NCBI GenBank assembly: GCA_964395095.1
Contig: CAYMZZ010000015.1
Coordinates: 48,395-112,394 of the forward strand
Reading direction: 5' to 3'
Length of the DNA: 64,000 bases
From: CAYMZZ01 sp964395095
Lineage (GTDB): Bacteria > Bacteroidota > Bacteroidia > Chitinophagales > Chitinophagaceae
A program made the translations under genes and the position numbers. Position 1 is the stretch's first letter. Each line of letters begins with the position of its first letter. The notes under the pieces were generated by a model. The model ran no database searches, was not told the DNA's origin, and saw only the letters and a list, made by a program, of their open reading frames with translations. Below, piece after piece: positions 43,413 through 52,202 of this stretch.

Positions 43413-44657
43413 TTAAAACCGGCGATGATAACTAATGCTCGCATTCACCTGGTTATCGCGGGTTTTGGGCAGGTATTCAACATTGGCCCAGGAAAGACCG
43501 AACGAAAACAGGTTCATTTTTCTGCAACTGAAAAAATAGGATGCCGAAGCCCTACGCGTTATCAGTTTGTAGTTGCTATTGAGCAGAATTGCCTGATTGC
43601 CCTGATCAGGTGAAAGGCCGGTACCCACCGAAAGGCTCAGGTAATCGTCGGCGCCAGCGAGGTAATAGCGGGTAGTAGCTTCCCAGGCTTGCCCAATGCG
43701 GCTGCTGGAAGGCGTAATATAAGCGCGCAGGTTGAACCACCAGCTTTGGTAGTACTTTCCAAGGGCACCCGTAAAGATCCATGTATCCTCATTGAAATGC
43801 AGGTAGCGAAATCCCGCATCTACCTCAAAACTCTTCGGCAGGTTTACATAGAGCGAAAATCCCGATCGGAATTGGGGGAATATAGGTCGGTCAGGCGAAT
43901 AGCCCAGGCTTATATACGTGTAGAGTTTACGCGAAATACGGGGATAGGCTTCCGCTTCTACCTGCCAGCCCGATTCACCAAAGCGATGACCATAGTTGAT
44001 CCGCGCCGTTACCGGACCTATTCCTGTTTGCCGGGTATAATCTATACTGGCCTGGTGCCAGCCCTGGTCGAATTGTTTGGAGAAATGCGTGTAATCGTAC
44101 CGAACACCCATCCGGTTGGCCGACCGATAGTCTTTGATGCGATCGGCCAGTACTCTTGCCTCCTTCACCGGAGGCTGCTTACGCAATAGTGTATCCGTAA
44201 TAGCCAAAGCTTCGCTGTACTGTCGAATGGCAATAAGAACCTTTGTTTTGAGCAACAACAGATCGGCAGAGCTACGATGATATTGCAGACCGCCCTCGCA
44301 ATAGCCGAGTGCCTCCGGGTATTGATGCAGATAGTAAGCAATGCTGCCAGCGGCAAAGGCGGCATCTTCATGCTGAGGGGATAATTCTACTGCCTTAGCA
44401 AGGGTAATGCGGGCGCTATCGGGTTGGCCATGCCAATAATACACACGACCCATCAGCACGCGGATATCCGTATAATCGGGGCTTAGTGCCAGCGCCATCC
44501 GGCAATGCTCCAGGGCAAGGGGATAATTTTTTTGAGTGAAAGCCGCCTGGCGCGCCCGGGTAAATAACTCATCGGCCGTAAGCTCCTGGGCAACAATCGG
44601 CTGTATACTCCAAATAAAGGCCAGCAGGCCCACTAAATATGGTCTTTTCATTAGCAT
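43413..44657 (-). CDS. TPR plus beta-barrel outer-membrane protein, YaiO family
   Basis: A 414-residue protein with a signal peptide (about 1-22, ending IVAQE), TPR units (about 25-175; ALEHCRMALALSPDYTDIRVLMGRVYYWHGQPDSARITLAKAVEL) and a C-terminal YaiO-like barrel (about 195-414; GPVTARINYGHRFGESGWQVEAEAYPRIS, YTYISLGYSPDRPIFP, YYLAGADDYLSLSVGTG, VNASISYHRRF). It is convergent with the GT2 gene, 41 bp away; TPR-plus-barrel proteins of this type are the usual outer-membrane exit for polysaccharides such as poly-GlcNAc. Confidence 0.88.
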   Translation of the reverse strand: MLMKRPYLVGLLAFIWSIQPIVAQELTADELFTRARQAAFTQKNYPLALEHCRMALALSPDYTDIRVLMGRVYYWHGQPDSARITLAKAVELSPQHEDAAFAAGSIAYYLHQYPEALGYCEGGLQYHRSSADLLLLKTKVLIAIRQYSEALAITDTLLRKQPPVKEARVLADRIKDYRSANRMGVRYDYTHFSKQFDQGWHQASIDYTRQTGIGPVTARINYGHRFGESGWQVEAEAYPRISRKLYTYISLGYSPDRPIFPQFRSGFSLYVNLPKSFEVDAGFRYLHFNEDTWIFTGALGKYYQSWWFNLRAYITPSSSRIGQAWEATTRYYLAGADDYLSLSVGTGLSPDQGNQAILLNSNYKLITRRASASYFFSCRKMNLFSFGLSWANVEYLPKTRDNQVNASISYHRRF

Positions 44658-44825
44658 ATTGGAAACGAAACAGCTTTCCCTCGGGAGAACATTTTATAAC
44701 GCCAAATATCTCCTGAAAGTGTGAGAAACAGAAGGAAAGAGGCGGGTTTTTCAGAGGAATAAAGAGGGTACCGCAGTCTGATTCAATAAATTCTTTACCT
44801 TATCTGAAATTGGCAAACCCATTCC

Positions 44826-45638
44826 ATGCAAACGACCCATCCCCTCCTACTGCTTTTGTTCTTCCTGTCAATCATTTCAACCGCTTGTGAGAATAGAAAT
44901 GAGAGTAAGCCGACAGTGAAAAAACCCATTCTGGTCGTACTCGCCCACCCCGACGATGAGACTGCGTTTGGCGCCGTTCTGGCCAAATATGCCCGCCTGG
45001 GGCATCCGGTACAATTAATCATTGCCGTTACGGCAGAAAACGATACCCGCCATCTGCAGGCTGGTCCCGATTCGGTAAGAAAAGCCAAACAGGCACAAAC
45101 GATTTGCTCAGCCGAAAAGCTGGGCATTCTTCCACCCCTGTTTGCCGGACATGTAAGTCTGGACCGGAAATTTGGCGAGCGCGATGGCGTGCGGGCTTCC
45201 GTAGAAGCCGGTGTTGCCTTACGCGACATGATTCGAAAAACGATTGAGGAACTGCAACACGGGGCCATCCTCAGCTTTGGCCCCGATGGGGAGTACGGCC
45301 ATCCGGAACATATTATTGTCAGCAGCATTGTCACCGAACTCCTGCTCCGCGAGCGTTGGGTGGATAAATACCCCCTCTACTATTTTGGTTGGACCCGCAG
45401 CCAGGAAGCAAGCGGCGATGGTTGGGTGCACTATGTGGATGATGCCTACCTGCCCATCCGCATCACCTATACCGAAGAAGATGAATCACGCGCCTTCGAA
45501 TCCCTGCTCTGCTATACGGCCGGCTTTTCACACGAGGAAATGAAGGAGATGATAACAGCCGAAACCGGCCGTAGCAATGAATTGTTTTTTCGGAGGCTGG
45601 TAGTGGATACCACTAAGGTGGAGGGGTTGTTTCCCTGA
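44826..45638 (+). CDS. PIG-L family deacetylase, lipoprotein
   Basis: A 270-residue protein. Lipobox ISTAC (Cys21) predicts membrane anchoring. The zinc-site motif AHPDDE (40-45) follows LVVLAHPDDETAFGAVLAKYA, and HPEHI supplies the third ligand around residue 160. PIG-L/LmbE enzymes de-N-acetylate sugars such as GlcNAc-inositol or mycothiol precursors. Its position beside the GT2/YaiO genes makes deacetylation of an exported GlcNAc polymer an attractive guess, but it is not shown. Confidence 0.9.
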   Translation: MQTTHPLLLLLFFLSIISTACENRNESKPTVKKPILVVLAHPDDETAFGAVLAKYARLGHPVQLIIAVTAENDTRHLQAGPDSVRKAKQAQTICSAEKLGILPPLFAGHVSLDRKFGERDGVRASVEAGVALRDMIRKTIEELQHGAILSFGPDGEYGHPEHIIVSSIVTELLLRERWVDKYPLYYFGWTRSQEASGDGWVHYVDDAYLPIRITYTEEDESRAFESLLCYTAGFSHEEMKEMITAETGRSNELFFRRLVVDTTKVEGLFP

Positions 45639-45642
45639 TCAA

Positions 45643-46317
45643 CTATTTCCCCAATCGATAGCGTAAGACGGGCGTAAACGTAAGCGCTTCGAAAAAATTA
45701 ATCAAAACCAGATAATAGCCCCGCACCCGAACTGCGAAATTGAGTTTTGTATCGATCGGTACCTCCCAGGCAATGCCCGCAAATACACCCAGCTCTTCCA
45801 TGCCACTGTTGGCCAGATTACTTTCACGGATGTCAAGAACAGGTCCGCCCAACACAGCGCCATCATAGCTAATAGACTGATCGGCCGTAGTGAGATATAC
45901 CAAACCCAGTTCGCCCGTCCATGTTGATTTTTTTCGCATGAATCGCTTCCCATACCCCAATTGAAAAAAATTGTTGATAAAGCGAATGTTGAAATCCCTG
46001 ATAAGCACATCCACTCCATTCAGGTTGGCGGTCCAATTGACCGCTGCTTTGTTGATACTCCTGCTATACCCCAATTCCAGGAAAGACCGCTCCTTCCATT
46101 CATATCGCAGTTCCAGCCCCGCAATGCTACCCAGGGTTTTCTTATTGTAGAAATATTGATGCGGCTGGGGACCCGACTCTTCATCAAAATCGGACGCGAA
46201 GAAGTTTAATTGCGGGCCATACAAAGCGCTGATGGAGAACCGGGGCTTTTGCTGCCCAAAGCATACGGCATGCATTATTGATAGTAGCAAAAAGCTGCAG
46301 ATGATTGGCTTGAGCAT
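45643..46317 (-). CDS. Outer-membrane beta-barrel protein, hypothetical
   Basis: A 224-residue protein with a signal peptide (MLKPIICSFLLLSIMHAVCF, cleavage near GQQ) and a barrel pattern: RFSISALYGPQLNFFASDF, LGSIAGLELRYEWKERSFLELGYSRS, FFQLGYGKRFM, LNFAVRVRGYYLVLINF and a final FTPVLRYRLGK. Convergent with the PIG-L gene, 4 bp apart. Function unknown. Confidence 0.6.
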   Translation of the reverse strand: MLKPIICSFLLLSIMHAVCFGQQKPRFSISALYGPQLNFFASDFDEESGPQPHQYFYNKKTLGSIAGLELRYEWKERSFLELGYSRSINKAAVNWTANLNGVDVLIRDFNIRFINNFFQLGYGKRFMRKKSTWTGELGLVYLTTADQSISYDGAVLGGPVLDIRESNLANSGMEELGVFAGIAWEVPIDTKLNFAVRVRGYYLVLINFFEALTFTPVLRYRLGK

Positions 46318-46440
46318 GGGGTTAGTTTAATGTAGTAAATTAGCCAAAGAAATTGTTGTGGAAAACAGCGATTTGTAAAAAATTTGTGCCTATTTTGGAA
46401 TGGACATTCCACCGAAATAAAAACTAACACCCATCCCATC

Positions 46441-47115
46441 ATGAGTGAATACATCAGCTTTGAACAGGTGCCTTTTGGCAGCGATAATTTTGCCGACAAC
46501 CCTGAACCGCGTTGCCCCTGTTTGCTCTTGCTCGATACATCGGGCTCCATGGCCGGTATGCCCATCCGCCAACTGAACGACGGAATCGCTACCCTTCGCG
46601 ATGAGTTGATGGCCGATCACCTGGCCATGAAGCGGGTGGAAGTGGGTATCGTAACCTTTGGACCTGTTAAGTTGGAGTCAGATTTTCATACTGTGGCCTC
46701 CTTCCATCCACCCACACTCAATGCCAGCGGCGATACCCCCATAGGCGAAGCCATTGTGATGGGGATCGACCTGCTTCAAAAAAGAAAGCAGGAGTATAAG
46801 CAGCATGGTGTTGCCTACTATAAGCCCTGGATATTCCTGATTACTGATGGTGCGCCTACGGATACCTATGAGCATGCCGCTGCCATGATTCGCGAAGGGG
46901 AAGCCAGCAAATCGTTCGCCTTCTTCGCCATCGGTGTGGAGAATGCGAATATGGAGATCCTGCAAAAATTGTCGGTACGCGAACCCCTTCGCCTGCAGGG
47001 ATTGAAATTCCGGGAGTTTTTCCAATGGCTTTCCGCATCCATGAAAATGGTGTCGAGCAAGAATACCAATAGCGCTATCAATATGCTTCCCCCATCCGGC
47101 TGGGCTGAATTATGA
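46441..47115 (+). CDS. TerY-like VWA-domain protein (YegL-like)
   Basis: A 224-residue von Willebrand A protein from the ATG at 46441 (MSEYISFEQVPFGSDNFADN). The metal-binding site is complete: DTSGS at 32-36 (DxSxS), TPIGEAI supplies the Thr and FLITDGAPTD the Asp. The spacing LDTSGSMAGMPIRQLNDGIATLRDEL is that of TerY/YegL. It is first in a three-gene unit with a PP2C phosphatase and a kinase, the TerY-P triad described in comparative genomics of tellurite-type stress systems; no terD-like genes are seen here. Confidence 0.9.
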   Translation: MSEYISFEQVPFGSDNFADNPEPRCPCLLLLDTSGSMAGMPIRQLNDGIATLRDELMADHLAMKRVEVGIVTFGPVKLESDFHTVASFHPPTLNASGDTPIGEAIVMGIDLLQKRKQEYKQHGVAYYKPWIFLITDGAPTDTYEHAAAMIREGEASKSFAFFAIGVENANMEILQKLSVREPLRLQGLKFREFFQWLSASMKMVSSKNTNSAINMLPPSGWAEL

Positions 47116-47879
47116 AATGGAATTGCATAGGCCAGGCCGTAGCCGGAACCTCCCATATTATCTCCTCCAAACCATGCGAGGATGCTTTTCACTATGCCGT
47201 TGTTGAATTAAGAGATGACCGGCATGCACTGATCTGCTGTGCCAGCGATGGAGCGGGCAGCGCCAAATATGCAGCGGAAGCATCGCAACTGGTGGCGAAT
47301 GAAACCATTCATCGTTTCGCGGCCATCGCAAACGAGAAAAATGAAATAAGCGAAGCTGATATTTTCGCCGTGGCGGAAGAAATGTATGAACTGCTGCGGC
47401 TAAAGGCGGAAGAAAAGGAAACCAACATCGAGGAATATTCCTGCACCTGGCTGGGTGCGATACTCTTTCCCCATGCTGCCGCATTCTTCCAGATTGGCGA
47501 TGGCGCCATCGTTAGAAATAATGGTGCTGATGGTTACGTGGTGATATGGCCACCTGATAATGGAGAATATCAAAACAGTACCTGGTTCCTGATCGATGAT
47601 CCCGGTATGCCACAACTTCGCTGCTTGCTGTTAAATGAACCTATTGATGAAATCGCCATTTTTACCGACGGCATACAGATGCTTGCGCTAAAAATGGATA
47701 CCCATATCGTACACCAACCCTTTTTTGAAAGCATGTTCAAGTGGTTGAGAATGGCTGATGAGGAAGAAAAGATCGCCACGCTCAATCAAAAACTGCAGCA
47801 ATACCTCAGCAGCGAATTGATCAACCAAAAAACCGACGACGACAAAACACTGTTTCTTGCCACGCGGATGAAACCATGA
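47112..47879 (+). CDS. PP2C-type protein phosphatase (YegK-like)
   Basis: A 255-residue PP2C phosphatase that overlaps the VWA gene by 4 bp. Metal ligands: Asp24 in KPCEDAFHY, Asp46-Gly47 in CCASDGAGSAKYA and Asp in IAIFTDGIQMLAL near residue 185; the QIGDGAIV segment is also present. It should reverse phosphorylation by the kinase encoded next, as shown for E. coli YegK and YegI. Confidence 0.92.
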   Translation: MKWNCIGQAVAGTSHIISSKPCEDAFHYAVVELRDDRHALICCASDGAGSAKYAAEASQLVANETIHRFAAIANEKNEISEADIFAVAEEMYELLRLKAEEKETNIEEYSCTWLGAILFPHAAAFFQIGDGAIVRNNGADGYVVIWPPDNGEYQNSTWFLIDDPGMPQLRCLLLNEPIDEIAIFTDGIQMLALKMDTHIVHQPFFESMFKWLRMADEEEKIATLNQKLQQYLSSELINQKTDDDKTLFLATRMKP

Positions 47880-49813
47880 TGCAACAGCAATACCAGGGCA
47901 TAAGCGGAAAAACTTTTTTGCCCGGTCCCGAGTTGGGCCGTGGTGGCGAGGGCGCCGTGTATTTGCTGCACAACAATGATGGCGTAGTGCTGAAGCTGTA
48001 TAATGAAGCGCAAAATGTCGACAAATCGAAGAAGCTGCGCTACATGATGGAGTTTGGCGATACGCATATCCGCAACTATTCCGCCTGGCCTATTGATGTG
48101 ATCGTGGATAGTCGTGGCGCCGCCATTGGCTTTATCATGAAAAAGATACGCGAGTCGGTGCCGCTACACAAGATTTTTAGTCCCATGGACCGGAAGCAAT
48201 TGTTTCCGGAAAAAGGATACAACTTCCTCGTACATGTGGCGCGCAACCTGGCCGCCGCCTTTCATTCCCTGCATAAAGCCGGCCTCGTGGTGGGCGATGT
48301 GAATGAAGGGAATATTCTGGTAGATGCAAATGGGATGGTCAATTTTATCGACTGCGATTCCTTTCAGGTAAACAATAACGGACATATCCATTTTTGTGAA
48401 GTAGGTGTACCACGCTATACTCCTCCCGAGCTATTGAGCAAAGGAACCTTTGAGAATGTGGTACGCACGGCGAATACAGATGCCTTTTCAATGGCCGTAT
48501 TGATATTCCAGTTATTATTTCTGGGTCGCCATCCCTTTGCCGGCCGCAATTTGCATAATGAAGAAATAGACGAGGACAGCGCCATTCGGCAGCATTTGTT
48601 TTTCTATTCCCTTTCGGGTAGAAACCGCAATCTGCAGCCGCCATTAAACAGTTTGAGTATACGCGAACTTCCGGGAACGCTGGCGCAATTATTTCATCGC
48701 GCGTTTGAGCAAATTGAAAACAGACCTCAGTCGGAAGAATGGGTCAATGAAACGGGCACATTCCTGAAGGACCTGATTACCTGCAAAAAATCGAAGCAGC
48801 ATTTTTACTGGAAGCAATCCGCCATTTGTCCCTGGTGCAATTTCCGCGAAAAGAATGGCATCATCTTTTTCATGGAAGATGTGGAAGGCGAGTTGGTCCA
48901 TACGGATGTAAAGCAATTTATTCAGGGATTCAAGATTCAGCGGATGCGTAGTCCATCCATCGATCTGGACTATTCCTTCAAGGGGCTAAGCCCCAAGCCC
49001 GTTGATCCTTCCTATAAAAATGCCGATTCGCAAACGGCAGCAGCCGTTATGGTGATAATAGCAGCCGCATTTATACTCTCGATTTTTGTGAATGTAGTTT
49101 TTATCTTCCTGATCATATTGCTCTTTTGGCTAAATCTTCTTTTGCCCGCACGCCGCAAACGAGATAAAGAAATCAATACCCGTACCCTGCATTATAATAG
49201 CTTACGCAACCTACTAACTGCTACGGCTACCGACATAACGAATTGCCGGGAGTTGAAAGCCTATAATTCCGCAGCCGACAACCTGAGTTATTTGATCAGC
49301 GATTTTCAGCGCCTGCCCGAAGAGTTTAAGAGGCGTCAAACCGATATTGAAAAGGAGCAGTACCATGAAAAGCTGCACCAGTTTCTCGCGGGATTTCCCA
49401 TTGCTTCAGCCAGCATCCCCAATTTTGGACCTAACCGAAAAGAAATATTGCGACAAAACGGAATTTACAGCGCCTCCGATATATCGCGCCTGCATAGCCA
49501 GAAAGTTCAGGGCTTTGGACCCACTTATTTATCCAGTCTGTTTTCCTGGCAGCGGCAGATAGCCTCGCGTTTTTCCTATATCCCAGACCAGGAAAAGCTG
49601 CAGCAGGAAATGAATCGGGCCCGCATGCATTTTGCGCATCGCCGCAGCGAGCTCGAAAAAAAGTTACGGCACGACTATCGGCAGCTACAATACCAACGCC
49701 AGCAAACCGAAGCCCGCCTCAGTCAACTGACCGCCCGTTTTGAACAGCTCAAAAAAGAACTGGCCCAGGCAGATATTGACATGCAGGCGATCAGGAGGGT
49801 GAGGGGGAAGTAG
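47876..49813 (+). CDS. Ser/Thr protein kinase with membrane helices, helix-hairpin-helix and coiled coil (YegI-like)
   Basis: A 645-residue kinase that overlaps the PP2C gene by 4 bp. The kinase domain (about 15-300) has glycine loop GRGGEGAVY, Lys in VVLKLY, catalytic loop VVGDVNEGNILV (GDVNEGN in place of HRDLKPxN) and metal loop DCDSF in place of DFG. There follows a Cys-rich CPWCNF segment, two adjoining membrane helices (about 385-425), a helix-hairpin-helix (about 515-560; IPNFGPNRKEILRQNGIYSASDI, GFGPTYLSSLFSW) and a C-terminal coiled coil. The domain set equals that of E. coli YegI. Confidence 0.93.
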   Translation: MMQQQYQGISGKTFLPGPELGRGGEGAVYLLHNNDGVVLKLYNEAQNVDKSKKLRYMMEFGDTHIRNYSAWPIDVIVDSRGAAIGFIMKKIRESVPLHKIFSPMDRKQLFPEKGYNFLVHVARNLAAAFHSLHKAGLVVGDVNEGNILVDANGMVNFIDCDSFQVNNNGHIHFCEVGVPRYTPPELLSKGTFENVVRTANTDAFSMAVLIFQLLFLGRHPFAGRNLHNEEIDEDSAIRQHLFFYSLSGRNRNLQPPLNSLSIRELPGTLAQLFHRAFEQIENRPQSEEWVNETGTFLKDLITCKKSKQHFYWKQSAICPWCNFREKNGIIFFMEDVEGELVHTDVKQFIQGFKIQRMRSPSIDLDYSFKGLSPKPVDPSYKNADSQTAAAVMVIIAAAFILSIFVNVVFIFLIILLFWLNLLLPARRKRDKEINTRTLHYNSLRNLLTATATDITNCRELKAYNSAADNLSYLISDFQRLPEEFKRRQTDIEKEQYHEKLHQFLAGFPIASASIPNFGPNRKEILRQNGIYSASDISRLHSQKVQGFGPTYLSSLFSWQRQIASRFSYIPDQEKLQQEMNRARMHFAHRRSELEKKLRHDYRQLQYQRQQTEARLSQLTARFEQLKKELAQADIDMQAIRRVRGK

Positions 49814-49904
49814 AAGGGTGAATCACCTTTGTTCCGTGACCCTTATTAACCATAATCAATGAACTTTCACCTTATCTTTCGCTAAACAAATACGAATCGA
49901 AACC

Positions 49905-50507
49905 TTATTTAATAGAGGTGGAGGATGATGATTGAGCGAATAAGGTTTTGTTGGCGCGCAGGTAATTAGAAAAAATTTCTTCTCGTTTGTAGAACCGGGC
50001 ACCCCATTTCTTTTCAATTTCCTGCAGTTTGTAATCTTCTACAATATCATAAGCCGGGTCCTCTTCACTGAATGCTGGCGGTGTCTCCAGTTGGTAAAAC
50101 CATTTCTTGTACTTCAGGTAAATTTTTTCGGCTTCAAGTATCAACTGTTGGCTTATTGTATCCCCTATTCGCTCAAGAGCAGCGGCATACCCTTTGAAAT
50201 ACTCACCTCTGGTTTCAAGCAAAAAGCCATACATGCCTTCATTTCCGATTTTACCATCAGCCACAAAATGATAGTAAAGCACTTGCTGCTGCGGGTTTAG
50301 TTTCTTTATGCCGTTCTTTTTATCGGCAATGTGATAATAATAGACAAAAACTTTCTGTACCACATCAAAGCTGTCGGGAAACTGCTCATATTCTTCCGGC
50401 GTAAGCGTACAAAGAGGAGATGATTTTTTCTGAGAAAATGCCAGATTCGTTTGTGTAAGAAAACTACTCACAAACATCGACACGAAAAGGAGAGTTTTGA
50501 ATAACAT
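49905..50507 (-). CDS. Hypothetical secreted protein
   Basis: A 200-residue protein from the ATG at 50507 (MLFKTLLFVSMFVSSFLTQT, cleavage near AFSQ). The mature part is helical and charged (LTPEEYEQFPDSFDVVQKVFVYYYHIADKKNGI, LILEAEKIYLKYKKWFYQLE). No domain is recognised. Its convergent neighbour is the kinase gene, 91 bp away. Confidence 0.6.
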   Translation of the reverse strand: MLFKTLLFVSMFVSSFLTQTNLAFSQKKSSPLCTLTPEEYEQFPDSFDVVQKVFVYYYHIADKKNGIKKLNPQQQVLYYHFVADGKIGNEGMYGFLLETRGEYFKGYAAALERIGDTISQQLILEAEKIYLKYKKWFYQLETPPAFSEEDPAYDIVEDYKLQEIEKKWGARFYKREEIFSNYLRANKTLFAQSSSSTSIK

Positions 50508-50717
50508 GAAAGGAAACTTTCTTTTGAGGATTTGATAGGTCAAAAATAGCTGAATTCTGCCTGAAGTTGATATAACTATAGGTCATATATCGGCAATTAT
50601 TATTCCTGGAAACAAATCTAGCTAATGCCATTTGCATAATAACCATTATGGCAGAAGCGGCGCGTAGTTATCATTTTGAACAATGGGCTTCAACGACAAA
50701 CCAATACAAGATTCCTG

Positions 50718-51281
50718 CTAACGACATACAATGTGGCCACATGGCCCCGATGTTTCAAGAAAATAAATGGCAAGTTTTTGATTCTTGTCAGCGCCATTAT
50801 CGGCCAGACATTGGATAAAAAAACAAATAAAATCCTCCACCCTGCAACGAAAAATCTGCTCCAGCAGCAAAGCATCCGCCGAAAGGCCGATGCTGAAGCT
50901 TTGGACAGCCGGTTTTGCCTCTGGTGAGTGATTAGCTAAACTTAAAGTAGCCAGCCACCAGCCGTTGACCAATTGCTGGCTGGCGGTTTTGGCAGAAAGC
51001 TCCGCACATGCCGGTGCTGTTGCAGACAAGGCAAGTAATTGCTTCAGGTAATCCCGGTGCAAAGCACGTTGCTCCTCCTCCGCAGCCAGGCGCTGTTCCA
51101 GCCATTGCTGAAAAAGCACCATGGCTGCTGCCTCGCGGCTTTCATCCTTGGGTGCCAGGTGGGCATAAATGGATAGTGAATCGGCCAGATCCTGCAAAAG
51201 AGTTTCCAGTTCCTCCGCCACAGGCAGCAGCGCCTCCGGTAGCGGTACCAGCATCATCCTTTCTTCCTTCCAGTGTTTCAT
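50718..51281 (-). CDS. Hypothetical helical protein
   Basis: A 187-residue frame, helical and rich in Leu, Ala and Glu at the N-terminus (LPEALLPVAEELETLLQDLADSLSIYAHLAPKDESREAAAMVLFQQWLEQRL). No signal peptide. The last 60 residues change in composition and may be less reliable. Not recognised; it is the last host-type gene before the AT-rich island. Confidence 0.5.
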   Translation of the reverse strand: MKHWKEERMMLVPLPEALLPVAEELETLLQDLADSLSIYAHLAPKDESREAAAMVLFQQWLEQRLAAEEEQRALHRDYLKQLLALSATAPACAELSAKTASQQLVNGWWLATLSLANHSPEAKPAVQSFSIGLSADALLLEQIFRCRVEDFICFFIQCLADNGADKNQKLAIYFLETSGPCGHIVCR

Positions 51282-51726
51282 AACGATTAGTTTTTGTCAT
51301 GATAGAATAAGGGTTGAAGGTTGAGGAAGCGCAGGGAAACAGGCTGATAAGCGGAGCTACTTGGGAAGGACCGGTATAAAATACGAATGACGTGGGTAGG
51401 TCCTTATCGTACTGAAGGGCTACGACACCCTGAATCCGAATAAGAACGCCCACGTCTTGACCTTAAATTTAGCAACTAAGGACGGCGTGAGCGATTTACC
51501 TTATTCCCGGATTCTTGAAAGGTCGTAGATTTCAGTACGAGAACAACAGCAAATACGCTTAACTTATGTTTAATTTGACGGCTTTTGAAAAAGCCTTTTG
51601 TTCTAAATTTTGTTCTTAAAGATATAATGTTTGTTATGCGGTAACAAATATTTATTTCTATAAATGATAAAGCCTTGAGAAATACTAATTTGCCGTTTGA
51701 TAATTAATTTAGAAGGACGATACCAG
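51282..51726. other. Spacer at the left edge of the AT-rich island
   Basis: No gene in 445 bases. A GGTTGAAGGTTGAGG word lies at 51310-51325. 51580-51586 (GGCTTTT) and 51589-51595 (AAAAGCC) plus TTTTG could be a small terminator. From about 51550 the sequence becomes clearly richer in A and T, which marks the island boundary. No attachment-site repeat was found by eye. Confidence 0.5.
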
Positions 51727-52050
51727 ATGAATAAACTGAAGTCAGCAAGGACCAAAAAGGAGCCCATTATCATGAATCGGCTTGCGATCGTCTTGAAAGA
51801 AGAACGCATCACCAACCGCACCCTGGCCGCCGAGCTCGGGTATGAAGAAGCGACGGTTTCAAAATGGGCCACCAATACAATTCAGCCTTCGTTGGCTACG
51901 TTTATGAGAATTGCGTTGACGACAAACCGCGACCTCAAGGATTTTTTTGTTTCGACGAAAGAGATTGCTGGAGTTGAGCGGATTAGTTTATTAAATGAGT
52001 TGGCACTTATTGCTGAAAATAGTAAGCGTGTAAAGATTGGCAGAAAATAA
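51727..52050 (+). CDS. XRE-family HTH regulator at the head of the RM island
   Basis: A 107-residue protein from ATG 51727; MNRLAIVLKE at 51772 is another possible start. HTH: RLAIVLKEERITNRTLAAELGYEEATVSKWATNTIQPSLATFMRIALTTNRDLKDFF. It resembles small regulators that time expression of restriction-modification genes (C-protein role), which is inferred from its place 152 bp before the methylase on the same strand. Confidence 0.85.
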   Translation: MNKLKSARTKKEPIIMNRLAIVLKEERITNRTLAAELGYEEATVSKWATNTIQPSLATFMRIALTTNRDLKDFFVSTKEIAGVERISLLNELALIAENSKRVKIGRK

Positions 52051-52202
52051 AGTTTTACAACCGACTAGGTTTTGCATGGTTATACAAATTCCAGGTAGGG
52101 CAACTCTTAAAATGCCCCACAGTTCTTCGAGCCAATCCCTTTATGTAAATCAAAACAATATTTCACTAACCCAGGAATTTTAGCAATTTTTCCCCAAAAT
52201 TT

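Noticed and set aside
50676..51283. Plus-strand frames opposite the hypothetical gene at 50718
   Set aside because: They overlap a longer helical frame on the minus strand and show no domain.
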